From Kingdonia uniflora (Eukaryota; Streptophyta; Magnoliopsida; Ranunculales; Circaeasteraceae), in NCBI GenBank assembly GCA_014058105.1, contig JACGCM010001664.1:1272508-1336507 (forward strand): a stretch of DNA of 64,000 nt, read 5' to 3'. Each line of letters begins with the position of its first letter. Positions within the stretch are counted from its first letter, which is position 1. The notes beneath the pieces are model-generated. The model saw only the letters and a program-made list of their open reading frames with translations. It did no database searches and had not been told where the DNA came from. The translations under genes were made by a program, and so were the position numbers. Positions 23,011-33,829 of the stretch are shown here, in pieces.

Positions 23011-23330
23011 TCACACAATCGGGGCGATTTTTGCCATTAGAGGTAAGATTTCAGCTGAGAAAGGGAAGCGATTCTGCCATTAGAGGTGAAATTGATATCT
23101 CCAAAGAACTCTGACACCTTTGCTGATAGTGCACTTACTCGACAGGTACTTTCTGACCCTTACTCGCCATTAGTAAACTTGGATGTTGTGAAATTTGTTA
23201 GAATAATGGTATCCCCCCACTTAATCCCTGTGAAATTTGTAATTTCTCTTTGATTGATTACCTGCTGCTGGGTCCCATTCGAATTTGACAATTTAGTCAA
23301 AATATTTGCACTACACTGATGTAGGACTAA

Positions 23331-23560
23331 ATAATCGTCGAACTCGACAATATTGCATATGAATGTAATATTCACAGTAACTAAATTGTTGAACTCGAGA
23401 ATAATATAAATGACTGTTGGAGATACAATATCTGAATTGTCGAACTCGGCAATATTACATATGAATCGTTCAGGTACAGTAACTAAATTGTCGAGTTCGA
23501 CAATTTTTTATATGAATAGCAGATTTTCACAGCAACTAAATTGTCGAACTCGACATTATT
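23331..23560. repeat. Palindrome cluster P1 (5 copies)
   Basis: Copies of the dyad motif centred at about 23342, 23393, 23444, 23495 and 23548, spaced 51, 51, 51 and 53 bp. A typical core is ATTGTCGAACTCGACAAT. The spacers here are partly alike (ATATGAAT...CAGTAACTA). The cluster lies immediately before ATG 23581. Confidence 0.9.
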
Positions 23561-23580
23561 ACTGTGCAGATTCAACGGAG

Positions 23581-23883
23581 ATGGTGAAGACGAGGACTCA
23601 GAGTAGTCGGGAGGCTGCTTCTCACCATATTAAGCAATTGTATGATGAACTAGTGATGCGATATTTTGGTTCGATTAATTTGAACGGTCCACCATTGCCG
23701 CAGCGTGAGGCGAGTTACGGAGGAATGACCGAGGCTGAGGTGGCGTTGTGGAGGGAGAATTTCCATTTGCATTGTCAGATGCAGACGGCCATCCTGTATC
23801 CAATGACGAGGAGAACAGCTCTTGTTGCCCGGGCCAGGGAACTAGTTAGGAAGGAAGGCTCCAGTTCTGTCGGTACATTTTAG
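23581..23883 (+). CDS. Small MULE ORF, unknown
   Basis: A 100-residue frame starts MVKTRTQSSREAASHH and contains MRYFGSINLNGPPLPQ, a W-R-E-N-F-H-L-H segment and an Arg-rich end. It has no stops. It lies between palindrome cluster P1 and the transposase, on the same strand. The frame stays open upstream through P1 to 23410, but the ATG at 23581 follows the repeat and is the more natural start. No domain recognised. It could be a 5' exon of the transposase gene or a separate accessory protein. Confidence 0.5.
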   Translation: MVKTRTQSSREAASHHIKQLYDELVMRYFGSINLNGPPLPQREASYGGMTEAEVALWRENFHLHCQMQTAILYPMTRRTALVARARELVRKEGSSSVGTF

Positions 23884-24169
23884 GATTTGCTGATTAGGTA
23901 TTCTGGTTGTAATATCATTGGAAGGTATATGTAATGAAGTAGCTGTAGTATTCAGCAAGTGATTAATAGATTTTATATGGTATAACAGGTCATTGTGTGT
24001 GATTGTTTACATCTTGTATTCTGCCTTTTGTAGTATGTGATGTAATTATGAAATTAACATGCGTTGGACTTGAATTGTGTTTGGTTTGTGATATTTTGAT
24101 CTTCCCAATTACTTTACTTACAACTCACAATCATTTCTTTCATGTGTGAACTTCTTAGTCATATTGACA

Positions 24170-26642
24170 ATGGAAGACTCCGTCGATAAAAATTGGTCAA
24201 AAGTTATTGGTGAGGAGTCCCCAGAAAGGTATGAAAATGAACGCATTGTAGATCCATTTTCGGCGGATGCCCCATACGAGGGTCAACATTTTGATACTGT
24301 AGATGATGCACGTCTGTGGAATGAACAATATGGAAGAGGGCAGGGTTTCTCTACCAAGATACGTAATTCAACAAAGCGTCCGAGATCGGATGATATAGGC
24401 AGAGCCCACTTTTGTTGTATGAGCAATGGCTTTTCATAGAAATACTTTGGCACTCCAGAGAGTAGTGACGTAGCTGGCAACAAAAGATTATCTAATAAGT
24501 GTGGGTGTAAAGCAACAATGAACATAAATTGGAATACAAAAATAAGAAAATATGTGGTCACAAGTTTCACGGATATCCATAACCATAAACTCGTATCTCC
24601 ACGGAATCAGCATCGGATGAAGGTTAACAGATTCTTTCCAGAAGCAGCAAAAACCTTACAGCGGCATTTGAGCTCCACAATATTCCGGTCAGCAAAGTCC
24701 CAGCATTATTCCCAGATAGAACCTTTAGTAAACGGGATTGTTACAACCACAACGCCAAAGTAAATAAGGAACGACTAGTCAGAGGAGATGCACAAACCGC
24801 GTTGGAATGGTTTAGGAAGAAATAAACTACAGATCCGATGTTTTATTTTGACATAGAATTAGATGAGGAGGACCGAGCACTGAATTTTTTTTTGATTGAT
24901 GGACGTTCAAGGTGCGCATATGAGGCATTTGGAGATGTCGTCACCTTCGATACTACATACCAGACGAATGTGTACAAGATGCCCTTTGCTCCGTTTGCAG
25001 GGATTAACGGCCACTACCAAATAATTCAATTCGGATGTGCTCTGCTAAGAAATGAGCAAGAAAACACATTTCTATGGTTGTTCCATACTTGGCTCAAGGC
25101 AATGAACTACAAACACTCTGTGTCAATTATCACCGATCAAGATGCAGCTATGGCTGCGGCTATTCCCAAGGTAAAGGAGTACATGGAAACTTATTGCTCG
25201 AGTTACATTGTTGTTAACTGGAGTATATTGTCTATTTTTCATTATCAATAGTGTCAAAATTGACAATATGCGACACTTGTTACTGCAGTTATAGTTGAAC
25301 TATTGTCGAATTCAACAATAATTGCTAGCATAACTCCAATCCATTCATATTGATAAATTGTCGAATTCGACAATATCATATAGTATTCAGAGACACTTTC
25401 ATTCTAAGTTCTGGTTTATTTCCAGGTCTTCCCCAACACCAAACATCGATTTTGTCTGTGGCACATCACAAACAAATTTCTCGAGAAAATCGACCATATT
25501 TATCGGGAACCATCTACATTCAAAGAAGATATCGATTCGATAATGCACAACACATATGAGGCTGTAGAGTTTGAAACCAAGTGGATGGACCTAATGAAGA
25601 AACATAAATTGGATGATAACGTTTGGATGCAAGGATTCTTCAATATTAGACAAAGATGGATACCGTTATGGAAGAGAGAGACCTTCTTTGCAGGGATGAG
25701 CAGCACATGATGGAGTGAGTCCACAAACAACTTCTTTAATGGTTGGTTGCCAATAACAACTGGGTTGTACAGTTTTATGACCAAGTATGAGGCTGCCCTT
25801 ATAAAAGTATACGAGCGAGAAAGTGCAGAAGACTTTGCATCAGAACACAAATATCGTCAAGTTGGACCTCATCAAGCTCTACTGAAAGATGCTGTAAAGA
25901 TTTATACCAGAAAAATGTTCCACAAACTGCAGAACCAATTTGACCAGGTTGTTCGCTTCATTGCAATAGAAAGACACGTAGAAGGTAACGTTCGGCAACT
26001 TACGGTGAAGGCCCATAGTGGTCGTGCCGAGTCATTTGAGCTACAAATAAACTCAGAGAAGCTAACTGGTAATTGTGGATGCAAGTTGTTTGAGTATGCT
26101 GGACTCCTATGTTGTCACCTCCTGAAGGTTTTCTCGAAATACGACATTCTTAAAATATCAGAGGCCTTTATTATGACAAAGTGGACGATTGGTGCAAACA
26201 TGTTTTCAAGGTCATATGATGAAAACCAATTAGAAGGAGATAACTTACGACATGCCTTACGCCATAGCCACCTATCGCTTCGTGCATCAATCTTATTTGA
26301 AAGGGCCTTGAAGATGAAAGAAAGTTTTGATTTTGCAGTTTTGAAGCTAGACGAGTTTGTGACTTACCTTCAAAACTACGATGACGCTTTAACACAGATA
26401 GATGCATCACAATAATATATCTCAACTTCTGTCGCAAATTCTCTGGTGTCCGGAACTATGATTTTAAACCCTCTCGTGGTTCAAACAAAAAGTCGGGCGA
26501 AGATTGATCACAAGAAAGGGGCAAGAAGGAAGGGGGAATGGAAGAGGCTGTTTTGAAGAAGAAGAGAACATGCAAAAGCTGTAGGGAACTCGGCAACCAT
26601 GACAAACGGACATGCCCACTTCTCAAAATGATGATAGCATAA
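24170..26642 (+). pseudogene. FAR1-type MULE transposase
   Basis: Exon 1 (24170-25170) has a FAR1 DNA-binding domain (QHFDTVDDARLWNEQYGRGQ, later CGCKATMNIN, TSFTDIHNHKLVSP) and the start of the MULE transposase domain PF10551 (DVVTFDTTY with the first Asp, IITDQDAAMAAAI with the second). Intron 25171-25425 is GTAAAG...TTCCAG. Exon 2 resumes at VFPNTKHRFCLWHI, has the catalytic Glu in WSESTNNFFNG, a SWIM zinc finger (CGCKLFEYAGLLCCH) and a CCHC knuckle (CKSCRELGNHDKRTC). It would bind the element ends and cut and paste them. Defects: TAG at 24437, frameshift near 24655, stop near 24823, TGA at 25708, and a shift between the 26415 stop and the knuckle. Confidence 0.9.
25247..25377. repeat. Palindrome cluster P2 (3 copies, transposase intron)
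   Basis: Centres near 25258, 25310 and 25365, spaced 52 and 55 bp. The third is the perfect ATTGTCGAATTCGACAAT. It lies fully inside intron 25171-25425 of the transposase. Spacers differ from those of P1. Confidence 0.88.
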
Positions 26643-27488
26643 TCAAGTAAGAATATATTCATCAATATTCATAAACGGCACCTTCTGCATGATTTTTATA
26701 TAATGTGTTCCATATTTACAATAATTTATTCCATGTAGGAGATAACAATAATGGGGAATCTATTCGGCTATTGCACTCAAATTCCGACAAGCACAACATC
26801 TAGGAAAACAAAAGGAGTTCACATTCATTGACTATTAAATATGTATTGATTATTATTAAGAAATTAGTACGTTGATTCAACATTATATTTGCTTTGTAAT
26901 TGAAATTTAGGACAATAGCAATGTTGTATTTCACGGATAAAATATCAATGAATTATATGCAGTTTAAGGATTGTGTTGCTTTATGCACCCTCGCCCTCTA
27001 TGAATTTGTATATTGTTGAAAATACTGCCTTAAATTATCGATTTCGACAATATTATATACCTAGAAAACTAACTACCCATTGTAATATTGTCGGGTTCGA
27101 CAATATTACAAATGCATAATTTGAAATATACTACTACAATTGTTGAAATTGACAATATTGTAAATTGTAAGTAACCATATACACTAAAGTATTGTCGAAA
27201 TTGACAAAATTTTAATTCTTAGATACACTCAAGTGCACTGTTAAAATATTTTTCAGAGGCAATATGTACATTTTGAAGAGGGGAGAGTTAGAAATGAGAT
27301 TCATATGACATAACAGAAATTTATATACTACAAAAATAAATCAACAATAGAGTGTTATACCAAAAATTATATACTATGATAAACATTGAACTAAATGAAC
27401 TGTCATATACAAAAAGGGAAAAAAAATATATACTGTGATAAACATTGATGTAACATAATTGTCATATACAAAGATTTGGTCGACAACC
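26643..27488. other. Intergenic spacer between the converging MULE genes
   Basis: AT-rich, with no gene. It contains palindrome cluster P3 and presumably the 3' ends of both transcripts. Confidence 0.6.
27031..27210. repeat. Palindrome cluster P3 (4 copies, intergenic)
   Basis: Centres near 27042, 27095, 27147 and 27199, spaced 53, 52 and 52 bp. The core varies (ATTATCGATTTCGACAAT to ATTGTCGAAATTGACAAA), but the arms stay complementary or nearly so. Confidence 0.88.
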
Positions 27489-28409
27489 CTATTTGATTGT
27501 CGACAAACCAACAACAACCATGACATTTACTCTATACCCCTGACACTTGTGCTCTTTAAGTAATGCCTTGAAGTTCCTTACTCTCACATCAAAATACCTA
27601 CTCAGTTGTTCTTTCTGGAAACCCAGAGGAATTCCCAGATTTACATGACTGTAGAAAATAGTAGAAAGTAGAAGTATTGGTGCATCGAACCTTGGAATCA
27701 AGCGAACGAAATGGTTGTCCGCCCCCAAACCAAACCACCAATACTTACTAGTATCCATAACTAGGTTTTGGAACCTCTCCTCATTTGAAGTAGTATTTCT
27801 TGTGCGTGCCCAAAACAGCGGTAAGAATGTATATGCTTCAGTGTGGCTAATGAAGACCACAACCTTCTCATAATAGGTGGCTAGTAAATATGCCATATGC
27901 TTATACTCTATATGTTGATGACCATAAGAACATGCCTGCAACAGAATTTTGTACGCGTTCTCCCCATCCGCAGTGAATTGTATACCCAATATTTGGCTGA
28001 AGATACTCTTCTAGAATGCGGGGTCCTTGCAGAGAAAGGTCTTCAATGATTTTATTACATCTGGGAATCTATGTTGGCTCTGGTGCTGAATCGCGGCGGT
28101 AACCCTAAAACCAGAATTGTTATCACTGATTTCGACACCACGAACATCTACAAGATTCTTCGTCCATGGTTGGAATAAAAGTTCTTGCATCTTCTTCTTC
28201 TTAGCCATTTTCTCCCTCCTAGCAATGACAACATTTTTAAGGTTTACCGCCGTAGAGACCAAGTCCTCTTGATAATCTCCCTTGGGTCTTTGCTGCGCTA
28301 TTGTGAAGAATCTTTCATTCTGATCAAAAATTTCTTCGAAGGTTGGGTCCCCCATGTCTCCCATCCCTTCACTTGCGAGTGCCTTCTTCAATACTTGACG
28401 CCAAACCTT
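27489..28409 (-). pseudogene. OTU-like protease domain exon with altered active site
   Basis: After acceptor TTGTTGCAG the exon has a basic stretch and then VDVRGVEISDNNSGFRV. The OTU family has an Asp-Gly-x-Cys-(G/W/F)-F-R signature here, so the catalytic Cys position reads Ser. Further on, EYKHMAYLLATYYEKVVVFI, EAYTFLPLFW and NHFVRLIP fit the later OTU blocks, including the catalytic His in NHFV. A TAG splits it after CKDPAF. OTU enzymes remove ubiquitin-like modifiers; with Ser for Cys this one would be expected to bind without cutting. The family call is from motif order, not a search. Confidence 0.65.
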
Positions 28410-28450
28410 CTGCAACAAGTCCTCATATTATAACAGACAGTAATATTGTA

Positions 28451-28611
28451 GCAATATTATCGAACTCGACAATATTGGGTATCCATAATTCCAACTACAG
28501 TACCATAATTGTCGAACTCGACAATTATTTATTGTCCAAGTGGAAATATATATTACCAATATTGTCGAATTCGACAATATGAAGATAGTAATCGTCGAAT
28601 CCGACAACTAT
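28451..28611. repeat. Palindrome cluster P4 (4 copies, intron)
   Basis: Centres near 28464, 28516, 28569 and 28599, spaced 52, 53 and 30 bp. They lie just upstream (gene direction) of the OTU-like exon, inside its preceding intron. Confidence 0.88.
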
Positions 28612-29045
28612 GTCTTCAAGCCATGCATTAAATAGAGCAATCTCAAATAGGTACAAGAGTTAGGAATATGTCATACCCATTCATTGTTATCTACTTCCAA
28701 AGTCTTCTTCCTCTCTTCTGAATTTACTAGTTTCTTATGCTGAAAAATAAAATCCAACATTACGATAAATAGACTTGGTATGTACATGAACATTATCTAA
28801 ATTGTCGAGTTCGACAATATTTACCATGCACAACTGAAAATAAAATTTATAATTGTCGAATTCGACAATACCAAGTTTCAATAACATGATTTTGAAGCCA
28901 TGCATTACACAGAGCAGTCTCAAATATGAACAAGAGTTAGGAATAGGACATACCCATTCACTGTTATTTGCTTCTAAAGACTTCATCCTCTCTTCAGCAT
29001 TAACCAACTTCTGTCGCTGTAAAAATATCCAACATTAGAATAAAC
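28605..29045 (-). repeat. Duplicated coiled-coil exon block
   Basis: 28615-28765 and 28890-29042 are similar throughout (AAGCCATGCATTA, ACAAGAGTTAGGAATA, CATACCCATTCA, then an exon encoding KLVN-x-EER-x-K and an A-rich upstream side with AACATTA). The copies are about 275 bp apart, and each has a palindrome on its left, so exon and palindrome were duplicated together. Confidence 0.75.
28798..28870. repeat. Palindrome cluster P5 (2 copies, intron)
   Basis: Centres near 28809 and 28860, 51 bp apart. Cores are ATTGTCGAGTTCGACAAT and ATTGTCGAATTCGACAAT. The cluster lies between the two copies of a duplicated exon. Confidence 0.88.
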
Positions 29046-29289
29046 ATTGAAATCAACATTCCATATAATTCAGAAGGATAGGCGGGGAAGTTTACGAGAT
29101 GGTTAGTTTCCTCCGTATATCTCGATGCTTCTTTCTTATACTTGGATGTCCAGATCATTATCTGTTCCAAATACATAAAGGAGATGAGCTATATAACTCC
29201 AGTTCATTTAAATGTGATTTTGGGTACTATATTTGATTTTGAGCAGTTGAGCAGGGGTGAACCTATATTGAGCATGGAATCCAAAATGA

Positions 29290-29520
29290 ATACTACATCA
29301 GATTTTACGATAATCATGCACAAACTCATACACAAAACTCGTACATAAAATGAACCCCCAAAATGAAACTTAAATTCACTATTAGATATTCACTAAATTC
29401 GTACATCTGATTTTGGGATAATCAAACACAAACTCGTACAAAAAACTCGTACACAAAATGAACCCCCAAAATGAAACTTAAATTCACTACTATCAATTCA
29501 CTAAATTTGTACCCAAAATT
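29290..29520 (+). repeat. Tandem duplication of ~115 bp in an intron
   Basis: AAATGAACCCCCAAAATGAA and ACTTAAATTCACTA occur twice, near 29347 and 29457, with ACAAACTCGTACA between. No coding meaning seen. Confidence 0.7.
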
Positions 29521-30370
29521 AAGTTATAATTCACTATTATCAAACACAAACTCCAATTCACTATCTTCAATTAATTTCATTCATTTTGAATGACTTACAA
29601 AATCTTTTTTCGCAATCAACTTCTTCTTAATAACCTCATGTGCAGCCAACAAGTCCTCATACTTCTTTGCTAGGGTTGTGTCTGGCACAGGCTGACGTGA
29701 TTGTAGCACAACAAGCTGTTCAAGATATGAGCACAAGAATAATGTTACCAGACTTACAAATAAGTGACAAATAATTAAACATTATTGAATTTTGGTAAAC
29801 TCACAGATGTAGCTGGAGGAAGTTGCAAGTCTAACTGTTCCATCAAAAGCGCATTTACCACTTTTAGTGACTCGATCTCTTTACACTGTACATATTAGGG
29901 ACAAAATAATTTCGCCAGATGCAAGAATGATTAATGGAAGACTATAAGTAATTAGGGGTTAGAGACACTCAACACAATTACCTTTCTATTAAACTCATTA
30001 CCTTTTTATTCAGCTCAACAGATAAGCCTTAATTGCAGTCTTCAAGGCAAGATTTTTGCCTTAGCTCTTCCTCCAAACTTGTATTTTTTTCCTTCAAATT
30101 TTTTAACTTAATATCTACAAACATAAATTGGATAAGGAAAATCAGGATTATGATAAAAGCAAACAATGGATGCGATAATGACATCTGCCTAAGACCTTAT
30201 CTTCGTATCTAACTGCCTTGGAAGATCTACGAACTCTAGTGCACATTGCTCGTCAACAACACGCTTTAGTTCAATCTCTGCCTTCATTTGTTCAATGGTT
30301 TCTTTAAGCAGATCACATTCACTTGTCTGAGGTTAAATTAACATAAAACATTTAGATTAGTTTATGTGTT

Positions 30371-30524
30371 TCTGCCGAAATTGACAATTATATTATGTAA
30401 TTGTCAAGTTCGACAATAATACATATATGACAGTTTTCAGAATAACTCTGAAAATTGTCGAATTCGACAATTTATCTTTGTTCACTTAGACGTACACTGT
30501 AATAGTTGTCAAACTCGACAATTA
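30371..30524. repeat. Palindrome cluster P6 (4 copies, intron)
   Basis: Centres near 30379 (weak), 30408, 30462 and 30513, spaced 29, 54 and 51 bp. It lies in the intron between exons 30734-30588 and 30326-30196. Confidence 0.85.
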
Positions 30525-30825
30525 CTTATACTAATAACTATAGATAAAAACACACATTATGCACAACTATAGATAGGTATGACTGACCTTCTCTTTGAGG
30601 GCCTCTCTTAGATTGATATTGGCTTCAGACTCCTTCTCTTTATCCTCCTTGAGCTTCTGAAGCTGGCCATTTAGTGCTGTGATTTGCTGGTCATTTAGGT
30701 TTATATTTGGAGATCGACTAGAGTGCTCATGATGCTACAAGTTAAAAAAATATTAGACAATAGTCTTTTTGATTTGAATAGAATAGAAGGCAAGTGAGAT
30801 AAAAATTATTGCAATATGTACTAAC

Positions 30826-32605
30826 TGATGCATCATGTTGATCAGCAACATCGTGAGAATGACGCATGGTGGTGTCACCATGCTCATTGACAGTGGCTTC
30901 CTTTCCTTGATGAACTCCAGCATCATCATCTGCAGCCAGGTTAACAATAATTGGATAGATCGTAGTCCATGAGACGGAGGCAAACCACTTCAAGTATCCC
31001 TCCGTACATACTAGAGGCCCCTCTCGTAGCCTCCGCCCCCTATCCGCCTTCTTCAAAACAAAGTCCTTCCACTTTTGGCCAGAGAAGCAATCAACTCACT
31101 CCTACTTAGGGTTGAATTTTCTCATGCTTTCAGCGCTCCATAGGTTCGAAATCTCTGTGATCAGTCGCTTTCCAGGGATGGCTTGTTCCCGATTGAACTG
31201 CCGCACGACCCTATTTGGGTAGTAGGGCTGAACATGATCTGGAGAAGCTAATACACCATAAAAGAACGTGAACTCCTTGAACGCATGTGCGGAATCCCTT
31301 TTATTTCTGTATGCGTTCCAAATAACCTACATGAAAAATAAATGAAGTGCATTATGGCACCATTAAGTTGAACAATTTTTTCAGTAGTCCTGTGAAGGAT
31401 TTAATCAATTTATCGAATTCGAGAATATAGTAGTGGACTTGTATTTTATCAGATGCATTATTATCGAAATCAACAATTTCTCAAGTGCCACTGAGTTATG
31501 CTTATATATTGTAGAATTCGACAATATGATATGTGCAATAGTAGATTTCTTAATAGTATTTTCGATTTCAACAATTTTCTAACAGTGTAATTTATGTACT
31601 CTATGTCAAATATCATACAGTGTAGCAGGTTAATGAACTTACATCCTCTAGTTTGTACTTGTCTAATGCCTCCCTAAACATGAGCAAAGCTGGAGCAGCG
31701 TATCTATCCGTAACGGATGTGTCCCATTTCCAACAAGTGCAGTGCTCATATGCGTCGGAGTCCATCTCCTTGGGGATCCCAGCAAGTTTTGGGAAATGTG
31801 CAAAGATCCAGGACTACATAGATAATGAGAAACAAAATAAAATTAGTCAAGAGGTTGAAGGCATATGTTAAAACAGTTACAGAAATAGTATGGATTCACC
31901 TCGAGTAGCGTGGAATAGCATGCAACTTGCCTCCCATCATCTCGAGATGCTGCACCCAAATTGTAATACATGTGGGCCAGAACTGTTGATCCCCATGACC
32001 ACTTCTTCGCGACCTTGTCTTTGGCAAACAGGTCAAGGTACCGTGCGCTGACATCTGTGCCCTTCTTCGTAGGAAATAGAAAGGAGCCACAGACATAAAG
32101 CATATAAGCACGGGCAACAGACTTAGCTGTTAACCCCTTCTTCTTCTTTGTAGCTGTAGCGGCACCGTCACTGAGAACCTTCTCCAACTTGTAGGCATAG
32201 TGATCTCTTAGTTTCTTCAGTGACAATGAATTTCCAACACACCCCATCTTTCAAAGCCTTGAATGCTTTTAGATCTTGCAGGAGGTTATTCTCAAAAACC
32301 TCCACAAGTGCAGGGAATCCCCAGATGCTGGCAATGATATTGGTATCCCCATCTGTACGCAACCCAACCAATTGCTCCACGCCATCCAAAGTTGGAGTCA
32401 TCTCGCCCCATTTGAAGTGGAAACTGTTAGTTTCTGGTTGCCAACGCTCCACAAAAGCAGAAATCAGCGCAGAGTTGTAAGAGTTGCAGGATATGGCCCC
32501 AATCCTATCCAAGCCCTTCAACTTAACATAATCTTGGACCGCTTGTGGTTCCTTTGTAAGGTCCCAAGTACGCGGGTGATGGTGAACACGCAGCGGAAGC
32601 TTCTC
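30826..32605 (-). pseudogene. Plant mobile domain exons of the MULE gene
   Basis: Three exons. The first (32605-31900) has LPLRVHHHPRTWDLTKEP, LKGLDRIGAISCNSYNSALI, ETNSFHFKWGEMTPTLDGVE and then, after a one-base shift near 32240, ARAYMLYVCGSFLFPTKKG and YLDLFAKDKVAKKWSWGSTV. The second (31813-31643) has SWIFAHFPKLAGIP. The third (31326-30826) carries YYPNRVVRQFNREQAIPG and a C-terminal Trp-rich part. This is the order of plant mobile domain PF10536, found in host MAIN/MAIL proteins and in several transposon families. A stop interrupts at NPK (near 31107) and a second TGA follows two codons later. Confidence 0.85.
31407..31579. repeat. Palindrome cluster P7 (4 copies, intron)
   Basis: Centres near 31417, 31468, 31516 and 31566, spaced 51, 48 and 50 bp. 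It lies in the intron between exons 31813-31643 and 31326-30826. Arms are more diverged than in P4-P5. Confidence 0.82.
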
Positions 32606-33136
32606 CTGAACAATAATGGCAATTATTTAAACAAAATATGACTAATAGGAATAACAAAACATAATTAATTAAGGGATTCCATTAAACAATATATCTACCC
32701 TAGAGCGATCTACCTCGCTCTATGGAATTTGAAGCTTCTTAATAAGCTTCTATCACTAGGGCCTGCGTCTTCGTTGCTTGTAGCCCCCTCGCTTTTAGAA
32801 AACCCCCCACTAATAGGAATATTCACATCTGAATTAGGGGAAACATTTGGGAGCGGGGGTTGAGCTCCCCAAGCGGCTTGGGCAGACTTTATATCAAATT
32901 CAAAATCCTTGAGCGGAGGTACTGGTCCACTAACACCCTCATTAGCAGATTCAACGGTGTTAGGAGGCACGACTGTGGTTGGGACAATAGTTTATCTTTT
33001 TCTCTTATAGGTAACTAAATCTCCTTCTCTGGCCAACTCTCTTTTTCTTCTATTCGAAGCGGTTGGTGGCACTTTGTCATTCATTGTTTACCTGTACATA
33101 ATTTATTGTTTAAAATATCAGTATAATTGCATATGC

Positions 33137-33698
33137 TAATTGTCGATTTCGAGAATATTATATAAACAAAAGGGCAAGTGCACTTGAAAATTGTCGATTT
33201 CGACAATTTTGACTCCATTTTAACAAGTCCAAGTCAACAATGTTATTGTCGAAATCGAAAATTTGGACTTATTCAAATGGAGTCCTGTTAATAGCACAAA
33301 TCTACCATAAAATACTCGAATTCGACAATTTCATAGTGGTTGGAGATATTGATATGAAATATTATCGAAATCGACAACTTACCAAGTTCAATATTAGTTA
33401 TGTTTATATAATATTGTCGAATTCGACAATATTATATGTAGAATAAGAGATTGTAGTTATGCTTATATGTTTACTTGTCCAATATTGTCGAAATCGAGAA
33501 TCATGCATTATAATATCGCAATTGAAGCTATTTAGGTTTAACATTGTCGAATTTCACGAAATATTATACCCATGTAGAATAGCAGATTGTATTTGTGCTT
33601 TTTGGGACATGTCCAATATTCTCGAAATCGAGAATCATGCAGTATTGTATTGCAATTTCAGTAATTTGGGTTTAACATTGTCCAATTTCACGATATTA
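33137..33698. repeat. Palindrome cluster P8 (about 10 copies, upstream of the PMD gene)
   Basis: Centres near 33147, 33198, 33253, 33320, 33369, 33421, 33492, 33551, 33626 and 33685. Spacings are 49-59 bp with three longer ones (67, 71, 75). It is the longest cluster, and it starts about 55 bp before ATG 33083 on the gene strand. It mirrors P1, which stands before the first gene at the other end. Confidence 0.85.
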
Positions 33699-33829
33699 AC
33701 GGAATGAGAATTGAATTACCTTGAAGTAGACACCAATCCTTCCTTTCCTCTAAAAAATGTCTTTGAATCCCCTCATTGAAGTAATTACCTTCTCAACCCG
33801 AAATGGAAAATCAAACAAAATGACAGTCT

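Larger units (their letters stand above)
28650..30734 (-). pseudogene. Coiled-coil exons of the MULE gene
   Basis: Short exons read LQKLKEDKEKESEANINL, LLKETIEQMKAEIELKR, LKNLKEKNTSLEEELRQK, CKEIESLKVVNALLMEQL, AKKYEDLLAAHEVIKKKL and RQKLVNAEERMKSLEANN. All are Leu/Glu/Lys-rich with heptad spacing. They link the mobile domain to the OTU-like domain. Introns between them hold palindrome clusters P5 to P6. Confidence 0.6.
27489..33083 (-). pseudogene. MULE gene: plant mobile domain + coiled coil + OTU-like domain
   Basis: A multi-exon gene starts at ATG 33083 (MNDKVPPTASNRRKRELARE, basic) and ends at the stop near 27489. Exons inferred from GT...AG borders: 33083-32714, 32605-31900, 31813-31643, 31326-30826, 30734-30588, 30326-30196, several short ones between 30120 and 28660, then 28409-27489. 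Domains in order: Pro/Ser-rich N-terminus, plant mobile domain, long coiled coil, OTU-like cysteine protease domain. Few stops are seen for its length (near 32990, 31107, 28012, plus one frameshift near 32240), so decay is modest. It converges on the transposase gene. Palindrome clusters lie in its introns and upstream. It is likely an accessory protein of the MULE. Confidence 0.8.

Noticed and set aside
25500..25850. Minus-strand frame of 116 codons
   Set aside because: Lies opposite the transposase exon with clear MULE motifs.
23331..33698. Possible CRISPR-like array from ~18-bp palindromic repeats with ~30-bp spacers
   Set aside because: The setting is a plant Mutator-like element with introns; repeats vary in sequence, form several clusters in introns and spacers, and there are no cas genes. 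Only the geometry is similar, so it is listed as a repeat.
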